64,000 nt of DNA from Microbacterium jejuense (GCF_019511665.1 NZ_JAEUAW010000004.1:310001-374000); one strand, 5' to 3'; counted from the first letter of the stretch, positions 1 to 8,161 are shown. Notes: a model not told the origin generated them from the letters alone. Translations and numbers: made by a program.

Positions 1-3
1 ACC

Positions 4-1446
4 GTGAGCAACACCGTGCCAAAGATCCTTATCGTCGGCGGCGGATACGCAGGCTTCTACACTGCGTGGAAGCTCGAGAAGCATCTTCGCAAGGGTGAGG
101 CAGAGGTCACGATCGTCGACCCCCTGCCCTACATGACCTACCAGCCGTTCCTCCCCGAGGTGGCCGCCGGTTCGATCGAGGCGCGCCACGCGGTCGTGGC
201 GCTGCGTCGCCACCTCAAGCGCACGAACGTCGTGGCCGCCAAGGTGACCGGCATCGATCACGCGCACAAGACGGCGACCATCACGCCCATCGCCGGCGAG
301 CCCTACGAGTTCGAGTACGACCAGATCGTCGTGACGGCCGGTGCCGTCTCGCGTACGTTCCCGATCCCCGGCATCGCCGACAACGCGATCGGCCTCAAGA
401 CGATCGAAGAGGCCGTCGCGATCCGCGACCGGCTGATGTCGAACTTCGACAAGGCGTCGACGCTTCCCCCCGGACCCGAGCGCGACCGCCTGCTGACGGT
501 CGTCGTCGTGGGCGGCGGGTTCGCGGGCATCGAGGTCTTCGCCGAGCTCCGCTCGCTGGCGTCGTCGCTCGTCAAGAGCTACCCGCAGCTGACGTTCGAC
601 GACACGCACTTCCACCTCATCGAGGCGATGGGGCGCATCATGCCCGAGGTGTCGCTCAAGACGAGCGAGTGGGTGCTGAAGAACCTCGCCAAGCGCGGCG
701 CGTCCGTGCACCTCGACACGCAGGTGCAGGGTGCGGTGGACGGCAACGTCCAGCTGTCGACCGGCGAGGTCATCCCGACCGACCTGATCATATGGACGGC
801 CGGCGTCATGGCGAACCCCACTGTCGTCCGCGGCGGCGACCTCCCCGTCGAGGAGCGCGGCCGCATCCGCACGCGCGCCGACCTGCGCGTGGGCACCGAG
901 GATGAGTTCGTCGAGGGCGCCTGGGCCGCTGGTGACGTGTCTGCTGTCCCCGACCTGTCGGGCGGCGGCGTGGGCGGCTACTGCGTGCCCAACGCGCAGC
1001 ACGCGGTGCGCCAGGCGAAGCTCCTCGCGAAGAACCTGGTCGCCGTGCTGCGCGGCGAGCTTCCCCGTCAGTACTTCCACAAGAACCTCGGCGCGGTGGC
1101 GGGCCTGGGTCTGTGGGTCGGCGTGTTCCAGTCGGGCAACCTCGCCCTGAAGGGCTGGATCGCGTGGCTCGCGCACCGCGGCTACCACGGCCTGGCGATG
1201 CCGTCGTGGGAGCGCAAGTGGCGCGTGCTGTGGGGCTGGTGGAACAACTTCTGGCTCGGTCGCGACCTCGTCAACCTGTCGACGGTGCAGAACCCGCGCT
1301 ACGTCTTCGAAGAGTTCGCCGCCCGGCCGCGTCCGCCGCAGCCGGTCGAGGCGCCCGCCGAGCCGGCCGCGCCGGCCAAGAAGGCTCCCGTGCGCAAGGC
1401 TCCCGCGAAGAAGGCCGCCGACGCCGAGAAGGTCGCCGCCAACTGA
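4..1446 (+). CDS. ndh: Type II NADH dehydrogenase (NDH-2)
   Basis: 480 aa FAD-dependent NADH:quinone oxidoreductase that passes electrons from NADH to menaquinone at the inner face of the membrane without pumping protons. Two dinucleotide-binding GGGxAG motifs are visible, at residues 12-17 for FAD and about 170-175 for NADH, and a second FAD contact (WAAGDVSA) lies near residue 310. Length is typical of actinobacterial NDH-2 plus a Lys/Ala/Pro-rich tail of about 35 residues (repeats of the PAKKAP type), which may aid membrane or nucleic-acid contact. The GTG start is at the window edge, so its promoter is not visible. A long hairpin follows the stop, suggesting a single-gene unit. Confidence 0.93.
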   Translation: MSNTVPKILIVGGGYAGFYTAWKLEKHLRKGEAEVTIVDPLPYMTYQPFLPEVAAGSIEARHAVVALRRHLKRTNVVAAKVTGIDHAHKTATITPIAGEPYEFEYDQIVVTAGAVSRTFPIPGIADNAIGLKTIEEAVAIRDRLMSNFDKASTLPPGPERDRLLTVVVVGGGFAGIEVFAELRSLASSLVKSYPQLTFDDTHFHLIEAMGRIMPEVSLKTSEWVLKNLAKRGASVHLDTQVQGAVDGNVQLSTGEVIPTDLIIWTAGVMANPTVVRGGDLPVEERGRIRTRADLRVGTEDEFVEGAWAAGDVSAVPDLSGGGVGGYCVPNAQHAVRQAKLLAKNLVAVLRGELPRQYFHKNLGAVAGLGLWVGVFQSGNLALKGWIAWLAHRGYHGLAMPSWERKWRVLWGWWNNFWLGRDLVNLSTVQNPRYVFEEFAARPRPPQPVEAPAEPAAPAKKAPVRKAPAKKAADAEKVAAN

Positions 1447-1452
1447 GCGTCC

Positions 1453-1498
1453 GCGAATGCCGCAGTCTCGTCTGAGAAGATGAGCCTGCGGCATTCGC
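1453..1498 (+). terminator. Long GNRA-capped hairpin after ndh
   Basis: Perfect 13-bp stem (arms 1453-1465 and 1486-1498), one mismatch, then a 7-bp inner stem closed by a GAGA tetraloop at 1474-1477. No U tract follows, so a rho-independent role is likely but not certain. Confidence 0.6.
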
Positions 1499-1515
1499 GC
1501 ATCCGCGGACAGTGC

Positions 1516-1588
1516 GCCCCCGTAGCCCAATGGCAGAGGCAGGCGACTTAAAATCGCTTCAGTGTGGGTTCGAGTCCCACCGGGGGTA
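1516..1588 (+). tRNA. tRNA with UAA anticodon (nominal Leu), short variable arm
   Basis: Acceptor stem 1516-1522 pairs with 1581-1587, with a G-U at the first pair; the discriminator is A1588 and CCA is not encoded (CCG follows). The D-arm has a 3-bp stem GCC/GGC with a GG pair in the loop. The anticodon stem is 1542-1546/1554-1558 with loop CTTAAAA, giving anticodon TAA at 1549-1551. The variable region is only five bases (1559-1563), and the T-arm is 1564-1580 with loop TTCGAGT. UAA reads UUA leucine codons, but bacterial leucine tRNAs normally carry a long variable arm. The cloverleaf is intact, so it looks functional; the amino acid it receives is uncertain. Confidence 0.9.
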
Positions 1589-1654
1589 CCGTCGAGACCA
1601 CTCGCGCTCACCGATTACCCGCGCTAACCTGGGGGAAAGCGCGAGGAGGCGGGG

Positions 1655-1804
1655 ATGGACGAGCAGAAGAGCGCTCCGCAGGAGGCTCCCAGGAGCGGCT
1701 GGCTGTGGAAGTTCGTCGCCCTGATCTCGGGGGCGCCGCCGATCGCCGTGTACGGGGCCGAAGAAGAGGTCGAGCAGGAGCGCGCCGACCGCCGCGCCGG
1801 CTGA
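1655..1804 (+). CDS. Small hypothetical protein, 49 aa
   Basis: The ATG is preceded by a strong ribosome-binding site (GAGGAGG, about 1643-1649). The peptide begins MDEQKSAPQEAPRSG, has a short hydrophobic centre (residues about 16-33, WLWKFVALISGAPPIAV) that could sit on or in the membrane, and ends with an acidic/basic tail. A possible -10 element, TAACCT, lies at about 1625-1630. It sits between the tRNA and the aldolase gene and is followed by a small hairpin. No function is recognised. Confidence 0.55.
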   Translation: MDEQKSAPQEAPRSGWLWKFVALISGAPPIAVYGAEEEVEQERADRRAG

Positions 1805-1822
1805 ACCGGAATCGCACGCGGA

Positions 1823-1843
1823 GCGCCCGGGATCATCGGGCGC
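1823..1843 (+). terminator. Short hairpin after the 49-aa gene
   Basis: 7-bp GCGCCCG/CGGGCGC stem with a 7-nt loop directly downstream of the small gene; no U tract. Confidence 0.35.
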
Positions 1844-1884
1844 GTCCGTCATCGGCAGGCGGGCCGGGGCTCTAGGCTGGAGCG

Positions 1885-1914
1885 ATGCGCGCGCACCCGA
1901 AGCGAGCCGTATGA
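1885..1914 (+). CDS. Putative leaderless 9-codon upstream ORF
   Basis: Encodes MRAHPKRAV. A -10-like TAGGCT (1873-1878) ends 6 nt before its ATG, the spacing expected for a leaderless transcript, and its TGA overlaps the ATG of the next gene (ATGA at 1911-1914). That arrangement would couple translation of the aldolase gene, which has no good ribosome-binding site of its own, to this mini-ORF. It could be chance; conservation would decide. Confidence 0.35.
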   Translation: MRAHPKRAV

Positions 1915-3158
1915 GTCTCGATCTGCTGTCCACCCCCACGGCGACGAAGCCGTGGAGCCACTCCGCGTCCTACTGGGGCGCCATGAGTCATGCTCTCGCC
2001 GATGTGAGCGGCCCTGTCGCCGCGATCAACGCCGAGGCACTCCGTTACAACGCCCTCGATCTGGTCGTGCGCGCCGGCGGCGTGCCGATCCGCGTCGCGA
2101 GCAAGTCCGTCCGCGTGCGTGAGGTCATCGACGCCGTCCTCGCCCTGCCGGGCTACCAGGGCATCCTGGCGTTCACGCTTCCCGAGGCGCTGTGGCTGGC
2201 GCAGGACCGCGACGGTGCGCCCGGGCACGACGACATCGTGCTGGGCTATCCGACGGTGGATCGTGCGGCCCTCGCCGCGCTCGCGGCCGATGAGGTGGCG
2301 GCATCCCGCATCACCCTGATGGTCGACGACCTCGCCCAGCTCGATCTCGTCGATGCGATCGCGGCGCCCGGCACGCGCCCCGAGATCCGCGTGGCCATCG
2401 ACGCGGACGCGTCGTGGCGGGCGCCGGCGCTCGGCCACATCGGCGTGTTCCGCTCGCCGGTGCACGATGCCGCTGAGGTCGCCGCGCTCGCCCGCTCGAT
2501 CGCTGCGCGCGAGGGCTTCCGGCTGGTCGGCCTCATGATGTACGAGGCGCAGATCGCGGGGCAGGGCGACGCGACCGGATCGGGGGATGCCGTCATCCGG
2601 TGGATGCAGCGGCGCTCCGGGTCCGAGCTGCTCGAGCGCCGTGCCGCTATCGTCGCGGCGCTGCGCGACATCGCACCGCTCGAGTTCGTCAACGGCGGCG
2701 GCACGGGGTCGCTCGAGCTGACGGGATCCGATCAGGCCGTCACCGAGGTCACGGCCGGCAGCGGGCTGCTGGCCGGGCACCTGTTCGACGGCTACCGCGC
2801 GTTCGACCCGGCGCCCGCGGCGGCGTTCGCCCTGGAGGTGGTCCGCAAGCCCGCGCCCGACATCGCCACGGTCCTCGGCGGCGGGTGGATCGCGTCGGGT
2901 CCGGCGCTCGAATCGCGGCAGCCGCGCGCCGTGTGGCCCGAAGGCCTGCGCACGGTGCCGCGCGAGGGCGCGGGTGAGGTGCAGACGCCGCTGCGCGGCG
3001 ATGCCGCACGACGGTTGCGGGTCGGCGACCGCGTGTGGTTCCGCCACTCGAAGAGCGGTGAGCTCGCCGAACGCGTGGACCGGTACCACGTCGTCGACGG
3101 CGGCAGCGTCGTCACGACGATGCCGACGTATCGCGGTGAGGGGAAGGCGTTCCTGTGA
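1911..3158 (+). CDS. Amino acid deaminase/aldolase, D-threonine aldolase-like fold type III PLP enzyme
   Basis: 415 aa protein of the alanine racemase-like fold (D-threonine aldolase / D-serine dehydratase family). Such enzymes cleave or deaminate D-hydroxy amino acids using PLP plus a divalent metal. The Schiff-base lysine is probably K65 in the stretch RVASKSVRV. The C-terminal part (about 320-410) is the small domain with candidate metal ligands. Substrate cannot be read from sequence. The start overlaps the stop of a 9-codon ORF, and the stop overlaps the GTG of the next gene by 4 nt (GTGA), so the two genes are translationally coupled and may act on one substrate. Confidence 0.8.
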   Translation: MSLDLLSTPTATKPWSHSASYWGAMSHALADVSGPVAAINAEALRYNALDLVVRAGGVPIRVASKSVRVREVIDAVLALPGYQGILAFTLPEALWLAQDRDGAPGHDDIVLGYPTVDRAALAALAADEVAASRITLMVDDLAQLDLVDAIAAPGTRPEIRVAIDADASWRAPALGHIGVFRSPVHDAAEVAALARSIAAREGFRLVGLMMYEAQIAGQGDATGSGDAVIRWMQRRSGSELLERRAAIVAALRDIAPLEFVNGGGTGSLELTGSDQAVTEVTAGSGLLAGHLFDGYRAFDPAPAAAFALEVVRKPAPDIATVLGGGWIASGPALESRQPRAVWPEGLRTVPREGAGEVQTPLRGDAARRLRVGDRVWFRHSKSGELAERVDRYHVVDGGSVVTTMPTYRGEGKAFL

Positions 3159-4468
3159 CCCGTCCAGGCGGAGTGTGGCGCAACTGGGGGCGCTCGGAGT
3201 CTGTCAGGCCGCAGCGGATCGAATTCCCGCGCACGGTCGAGGCGGTGCAGCGGGCCGTCGTCGCGGCGGCGTCGCGGAACCTTCCGATCAAGGCCGTGGG
3301 GGCGGGCCACAGCTTCACCGGCATCGCGGTCGCGCCCGGCGTGCTGCTGGAGCTGCGCGATCTGACGGGGCTGGTCGCGGTCGATCGGGAGCGCAAGCGG
3401 GTGACGCTGCTCGCGGGCACCCGGCTGCATCAGGTTCCGCCGCTGCTGGCGCCGTACGGCCTCGCGATGGAGAACCTCGGCGACATCGACCGGCAGTCCG
3501 TCGCGGGCGCCGTCTCGACGGGCACGCACGGCACCGGCTCGCGGTTCGGCGGCCTCGCGACCCAGGTCGTCGGTGCCACGCTCGTCACGGCATCCGGGGA
3601 TCTTCTGCGCATCGACGAGACCGAGAATAGCGAACTGCTTCCCGCCGTCGCCCTCGGGCTCGGTGCTCTGGGCATTCTCGTCGAGGTGACGCTGCAGTGC
3701 GTGCCGGCCTTCGTGCTGCACGCCGTGGAGCAGCCCGAGGCGCTCGACGCGGTGCTCGAGGGTCTCGACGACCGTGTCGCCGCCGCGGATCACTTCGAGT
3801 TCTACTGGTTCCCGCACACCGACCGCGCGATGACGAAGACCAACACGCGGCTGCCCGAGTCCGCACCGCGGCACCCCCTGTCACGTGTCGGCAAGTGGGT
3901 CGACGACACCCTGGTCGGCAGCGGCCTGCACCAGGTCGCGTGCACGACGGGCAAGGCGATTCCCGCCCTCGTGCCGCCGATCAACCGCCTGTCGGCGAAG
4001 GTGTGGGGCGATCGGGAGTTCACGGATGCCTCGGCCCGCGTCTTCGCGACCAGCAGGTCGGTGCGCTTCCGCGAGATGGAGTACGCGCTGCCCGTCGAGA
4101 ACGTGCGTCCGGCGTTCGAGGCCGTGCGCGCCCTCATCGCGGAGCGCGGCTGGCGCATCGGCTTCCCGGTCGAGGTGCGGTTCGCCGCGGCCGACGACCG
4201 CTGGCTGTCGACCGCGCACGGCCGTGCCTCCGGGTACATCGCGGTGCACCGGTACTGGCGCGACGACCCGACCGAGTACTTCGAGGCCGTCGAGCAGATC
4301 ATGCTGGGCTACGGCGGGCGACCGCACTGGGGCAAGATGCACACCCTCGGCGCCGAGGCGCTGCGTGAGCGGTATCCCCGCTTCCACGACTTCGTCGCGC
4401 TGCGCGACCGGCTCGACCCCGAGCGGCTGTTCCGCAACGCGTACCTCGACCGCGTGCTCGGTGGGTAA
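3155..4468 (+). CDS. FAD-linked sugar-1,4-lactone oxidase (ALO/L-gulonolactone oxidase family)
   Basis: 437 aa oxidase of the VAO fold that oxidises an aldono-lactone or alditol with FAD, usually giving H2O2. The FAD-binding segment GAGHSFTGIA is at residues 49-58; H52 aligns with the histidine that binds FAD covalently in relatives. A second FAD-contact segment, GTHGTGSRFGG, lies near residue 118. The C-terminal HWGK motif typical of D-arabinono-lactone oxidases is near residue 385. It is coupled to the upstream PLP enzyme by a GTGA overlap. The physiological substrate is unknown; vitamin C synthesis is not implied. Confidence 0.82.
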   Translation: MTRPGGVWRNWGRSESVRPQRIEFPRTVEAVQRAVVAAASRNLPIKAVGAGHSFTGIAVAPGVLLELRDLTGLVAVDRERKRVTLLAGTRLHQVPPLLAPYGLAMENLGDIDRQSVAGAVSTGTHGTGSRFGGLATQVVGATLVTASGDLLRIDETENSELLPAVALGLGALGILVEVTLQCVPAFVLHAVEQPEALDAVLEGLDDRVAAADHFEFYWFPHTDRAMTKTNTRLPESAPRHPLSRVGKWVDDTLVGSGLHQVACTTGKAIPALVPPINRLSAKVWGDREFTDASARVFATSRSVRFREMEYALPVENVRPAFEAVRALIAERGWRIGFPVEVRFAAADDRWLSTAHGRASGYIAVHRYWRDDPTEYFEAVEQIMLGYGGRPHWGKMHTLGAEALRERYPRFHDFVALRDRLDPERLFRNAYLDRVLGG

Positions 4469-4550
4469 CGCCTGAGAGTCCGCACCCGGCGCTCATGCGG
4501 CATCGGCGTGCGTCGATAGGATGAGGGCACTATCGAACGGAGACTCGGCA

Positions 4551-5117
4551 ATGGAATGGCTGATTCCAGTCCTCATCGTGGTGGCGCTGATCGTCATCGC
4601 CGGCATCTACCTCTGGGCGACGTACAACTCCCTCGTCCAGCTGAACGTGCGCGTCGATGAGGCATGGAGCGACATCACCGTGCAGCTGAAGCGCCGTGCC
4701 GACCTCCTGCCGAACCTGATCGAGGCCGTCAAGGGCTACGCGGCCCACGAGAAGGCCGTGTTCGAGAACGTGACCCGCGCACGCGCCGAGACGCTGTCGG
4801 CGTCGGGCCCCGCGGACGCGGGAGTCGCCGAGGGTCACATGCAGCAGGCACTCAAGTCGCTGTTCGCCGTCGCCGAGGCCTACCCGCAGCTGCAGGCGAG
4901 TCAGAACTTCCTGCAGCTGCAGCAGTCGATCGTCGACACCGAAGACAAGATCCAGGCCTCGCGCCGTTTCTACAACGGCGGCGTGCGCGAGCTGAACACC
5001 AAGATCAAGGTGTTCCCGAACAACATGTTCGCCCGCAACCTGGGCTTCCACGAGCGCGAGTTCTTCGAGGTCATCGACGGCGCCGCCATCTCGGAGCCCC
5101 CGCGCGTGCAGTTCTGA
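4551..5117 (+). CDS. lemA: LemA family membrane protein
   Basis: 188 aa. One N-terminal transmembrane helix (residues about 3-24) is followed by a long helical domain with the LemA core (SLVQLNVRVDEAWSDI, then LKRRADLLPNLIEAVKGYA). Family members have an extracytoplasmic N-terminus and an uncharacterised role near the envelope. The ATG at 4551 is preferred over an in-frame upstream ATG (4521) because GGAG lies about 8 nt before it. LemA is often followed by a TPM-domain protein; here the next gene is a winged-helix protein instead. Confidence 0.9.
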   Translation: MEWLIPVLIVVALIVIAGIYLWATYNSLVQLNVRVDEAWSDITVQLKRRADLLPNLIEAVKGYAAHEKAVFENVTRARAETLSASGPADAGVAEGHMQQALKSLFAVAEAYPQLQASQNFLQLQQSIVDTEDKIQASRRFYNGGVRELNTKIKVFPNNMFARNLGFHEREFFEVIDGAAISEPPRVQF

Positions 5118-5126
5118 CGTCGCGGC

Positions 5127-6224
5127 ATGGTCCACCGGCTGACGCGTGACCAGGCCCGTCGCATCGCCCTGCACGGCCAGCTGCTCACGGCCGAACGCCC
5201 GGCGGGGGTCGTGGAGACCATCGACGCGCTGACCATCCTGCCGATCGATCCGACCTCGGCCATCGCGCCGAGCGTCGACCTCATCCTGTGGAGCCGGCTC
5301 GGCTGGCCGTATCAGCCGGCCGATCTCGTACGGCTGTTCGAAGAGGACCGCGCGGTGTTCGAGTGGGGCGGGTTCTACCGCGCCATGACGGACCTGCCGC
5401 TGCTGCTGCCCGAGATGCGGCGCCGACCCGAGTCGGCGCAGGCGCGCGAGTGGCTGTCGGCCAACAAGGCATTCCGGCGCGAGACCCTGGCGCGCCTGCG
5501 CGCCGAAGGCCCGCTGCACGCGAGCGAGGTGCCCGACACGGCGCAGGTGTCGTGGCGTTCGTCGGGATGGACGAACAACCGCAACAGCCAGCAGCTGCTG
5601 GAGATGCTGGTGCTCTGCGGCGACGTGGCAGTGGCGTCGCGGGATGCCGGCGGTCGGCTGTTCGACGTCGCCGACAGGGTCTACCCCGCGGACGTGCCCG
5701 AGCTGTCGGACGAGGATGCCGCCCGAGAGCGGGCGGAGCGGCGCCTGGCGTCGTTCGGGATCGCGCGTGCCAAGGGTCTCGCACAGCCGATCGAGCCGAT
5801 CGCGGTGGGGGAGCTGGGCGAGGAGGCCGTCGTCGACGGTGTCGACGGCGTGTGGCGGGTCGATCCGGAGGTGCTGGCGGCCGCGGACGCCTTCACGCCA
5901 CGGACGGCGCTGCTCTCGCCGCTGGACCGGGCGGTGTTCGACCGCCGCCGCCTGGACGAGCTCTTCGGCTACGAGTACGTGCTGGAGATGTACAAGCCGG
6001 CGGCGAAGCGGCGGTGGGGGTACTTCGCGCTGCCGGTGCTGCACGGCGACCGATTCGTCGGCAAGCTCGACGCCAAGGCGGATCGCAAGGCAGGGGCGCT
6101 GCGCATCCACGCCCTGCACGAGGACGAACCGTTCGACGACGAGATCCGAGCAGCCGTCGACGCCGAGATCCGCGATCTCGCGCGCTGGCTCGGCCTCACT
6201 CCCGTCGGCGCCGGCTTCGGCTGA
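5127..6224 (+). CDS. Winged-helix protein of the YcaQ/AlkZ (HTH_42) family, divergent active site
   Basis: 365 aa. It shares the architecture of the YcaQ-like protein on the opposite strand nearby, including the C-terminal signature FGYEYVLEMYKP then KRRWGYFALPVLHGD and a KLDAKADRK-like strand. Family members with a Q-x-Q or Q-x-D catalytic motif are DNA glycosylases that unhook bulky alkyl adducts or crosslinks. At the matching site this protein reads LPIDPTSAIAPS, so the glutamine is proline (P39). It may bind DNA without base excision or act on a different lesion. It starts 9 nt after lemA. Confidence 0.75.
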   Translation: MVHRLTRDQARRIALHGQLLTAERPAGVVETIDALTILPIDPTSAIAPSVDLILWSRLGWPYQPADLVRLFEEDRAVFEWGGFYRAMTDLPLLLPEMRRRPESAQAREWLSANKAFRRETLARLRAEGPLHASEVPDTAQVSWRSSGWTNNRNSQQLLEMLVLCGDVAVASRDAGGRLFDVADRVYPADVPELSDEDAARERAERRLASFGIARAKGLAQPIEPIAVGELGEEAVVDGVDGVWRVDPEVLAAADAFTPRTALLSPLDRAVFDRRRLDELFGYEYVLEMYKPAAKRRWGYFALPVLHGDRFVGKLDAKADRKAGALRIHALHEDEPFDDEIRAAVDAEIRDLARWLGLTPVGAGFG

Positions 6225-6228
6225 CGCG

Positions 6229-6720
6229 TCAGCGCACCGACAGCACCGTCCGGTCATCCTCGACCGCGACATCGCCTCGCAGCGCCCACTCGTCGGTCCG
6301 ATAGGTGAAGGTGCCCGGGGCGCCGTCGCGCGTGGTGCCCGTGACGGTCGCCACCAGGATGCCACCGGTCGCGTCGAACGACTGCCGGTCCGGCGACACG
6401 GCGATCACGGGATACCGCTCGATGCGGAACGCGATGCCGGTCAGCGTCGCGAGGTCGGCCGCCCACGGCACGACGATGCCGCAGTGCTCCGGTATCGTCG
6501 CGGCCGGCGTGGCGCACGCATCCGCGTACGCCTCGAGCTGCTCCTGCATCGCGACGGTGGGGTCGGGCTGCGGCGTCGAGGATGCCGATACGGACGCCGA
6601 CGGCGTGCGCTCGACGTCGGCGGGCCCCGCGCCGGCCGACAACCACCACGCGATGCCGGCGCCGGCGACCAGCAGCGCCGCCCCGGCTACGACGAGCCCG
6701 ATGACCGCCCTGCGTTCCAC
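6229..6720 (-). CDS. Membrane-anchored hypothetical protein
   Basis: 163 aa from a GTG start. One N-terminal transmembrane helix (residues about 6-28), a Ser/Thr/Pro-rich linker, then a small extracytoplasmic domain with two cysteines (ADACATPA and PEHCGIVV) that could form a disulfide. The domain is not recognised. The gene begins 9 nt after the YcaQ-like gene on the same strand, so they are probably cotranscribed, and it converges with the P39 paralogue 4 nt away. Confidence 0.65.
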   Translation of the reverse strand: MERRAVIGLVVAGAALLVAGAGIAWWLSAGAGPADVERTPSASVSASSTPQPDPTVAMQEQLEAYADACATPAATIPEHCGIVVPWAADLATLTGIAFRIERYPVIAVSPDRQSFDATGGILVATVTGTTRDGAPGTFTYRTDEWALRGDVAVEDDRTVLSVR

Positions 6721-6729
6721 CGTCCCACG

Positions 6730-8055
6730 CTAACCCGCCAGCTCCTCATCGGCGAGTTCGTCGACCTCCGGCTCGTCCTCGGCCAGAGCGACCGGCGCCG
6801 AAGGTCCGGCGTCGTGGCGGGACGCCTCCGGCAGGACGTGGGCGAGATCCTCGGTGGCGTCACCCCAGCGCGACACCGAGATGCGCTCGAGACCCTGCCA
6901 GGCTGCCGCGAGCCGGAGCTGCTCGGCGAGGCGCGGTGCGGCATCCACTGGTCTCGCATGCTCCCACCACGCCGACTGCACGCGCAGGGTCGACGCGGCG
7001 CGGTCCGCCTTGAGGTCGACACGACCGACGAGATCGTCGTCGATGAGGACGGGCAGCGAGTAGTACCCGTACCGGCGCTTGGGGGCCGGGGTGTAGATCT
7101 CGATGCGGTACTCGAAGCCGAACATGCGCTCGGCGCGGTCGCGGAACCACACGACGGGGTCGAACGGGGTCAGGATCGCCGCCGCCTCGATGCGCCGCGG
7201 CACCGTGGCATCGCGATGGACCCAGGCCGGGGCGGGCCGCCCCGCACTCGTCCACCCCTCCACCGTGACGGGCTGTAGCTCGCCCGCGTCGACGAGATCG
7301 GCCACGGCCGCCAGCACCGCCTTGCGGTCGGCGATGCGCCAGTAGTCGGCGAGGTCGGCCGCCGTCGCGACGCCGTACGCTCGCGCCGCGCGTGACACGA
7401 GCTCGCGCACGGCGTCCTGGCGCGGGACCTCGGCCTCCCGCGCCTCGCGGGGGAGCACATCCGCGGCCAGCGCGTACCGCCGCTCGAAGCCCCGGCGCCC
7501 GGCGATGGCCACGTCGCCGAACAGCCACAAGTGCTCGAGCGCTCGCTTGACGACGTCCCAGTCCCACCAGGGGCCGCGCGCGCCCCTCTTCGCGTCGTGC
7601 TCGATCTGCGCGGGACGCAGGGGTCCGCGATCGGCGAGCTCGCTGAGCACCCAGCTCGCGATGTCGCGGTTCGTGTCGAGCCAGCCGCCGTACTTGGCGC
7701 GCAGATCGTGCATGCGGAAGCGGAAGAGCCCCCAGTCGGAGGCGGGGATGAACGCCGCGACGTGCGCCCAGTACTCCACGTACGGCGCCCGCCGGGCGAA
7801 CAGCAGACGGTCGAGCGCCGCCGTGTCGTACGCGCCGACGCGCGCGAACAGCGGCATGTAGTGGGAGCGGGCGAACACATTCACGGAGTCGATCTGCAGC
7901 GTCGCCATGCGCGCGAGCGCGGCGTTGAGCTGCCGCGTCCCGGCGGTCTCGGGCCGCGCACGCGCGAACCCCTGAGCGGCGAGGGCGACTCGCCGCGCCT
8001 CGGCGGCGCTGAGCGTGGACTTCACCCGGGCCACAGTAGTCGCGGCCTCCGACAC
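6730..8055 (-). CDS. YcaQ/AlkX-type DNA glycosylase (HTH_42 winged-helix family)
   Basis: 441 aa from GTG 8055; an internal GTG at 8024 (VKSTLSAAEARR) could be the true start, giving about 431 aa. The diagnostic catalytic segment is present: LQIDSVNVFARSHYMPLF, with Q54-I55-D56 matching the Q-x-D motif of E. coli YcaQ, an interstrand-crosslink glycosylase. Three winged-helix repeats and the C-terminal FGFEYRIEIY / KRRYGYYSLPVL signature follow. A predicted role in removing bulky or crosslinked bases is family knowledge, not shown here. Most similar in the window to the protein at 5127-6224. Confidence 0.85.
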   Translation of the reverse strand: MSEAATTVARVKSTLSAAEARRVALAAQGFARARPETAGTRQLNAALARMATLQIDSVNVFARSHYMPLFARVGAYDTAALDRLLFARRAPYVEYWAHVAAFIPASDWGLFRFRMHDLRAKYGGWLDTNRDIASWVLSELADRGPLRPAQIEHDAKRGARGPWWDWDVVKRALEHLWLFGDVAIAGRRGFERRYALAADVLPREAREAEVPRQDAVRELVSRAARAYGVATAADLADYWRIADRKAVLAAVADLVDAGELQPVTVEGWTSAGRPAPAWVHRDATVPRRIEAAAILTPFDPVVWFRDRAERMFGFEYRIEIYTPAPKRRYGYYSLPVLIDDDLVGRVDLKADRAASTLRVQSAWWEHARPVDAAPRLAEQLRLAAAWQGLERISVSRWGDATEDLAHVLPEASRHDAGPSAPVALAEDEPEVDELADEELAG

Positions 8056-8110
8056 CCGACCCGCAACGGTTCATGACCGCCGCGGAATGCGACGCGCCTA
8101 GACTGTGTCA

Positions 8111-8161
8111 ATGGTGCGGAACGGGGGAACGAGGAGATGGCGCGATGACCGGCTCCGATGA
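8111..8161 (+). CDS. Putative leaderless 16-codon upstream ORF
   Basis: TAGACT (8099-8104) ends 6 nt before this ATG, as in other leaderless starts here. The ORF (MVRNGGTRRWRDDRLR) runs out of frame across the transporter start at 8145 and stops at 8161. Translation of it would compete with or modulate initiation at 8145. Arginine-rich and unproven. Confidence 0.28.
   Translation: MVRNGGTRRWRDDRLR

Noticed and set aside
1911-4468. Reading the lactone oxidase as a vitamin C biosynthesis gene.
   Set aside because: Bacterial members use various aldonolactones or alditols, and the coupled gene is a PLP amino-acid enzyme; no ascorbate pathway is visible.
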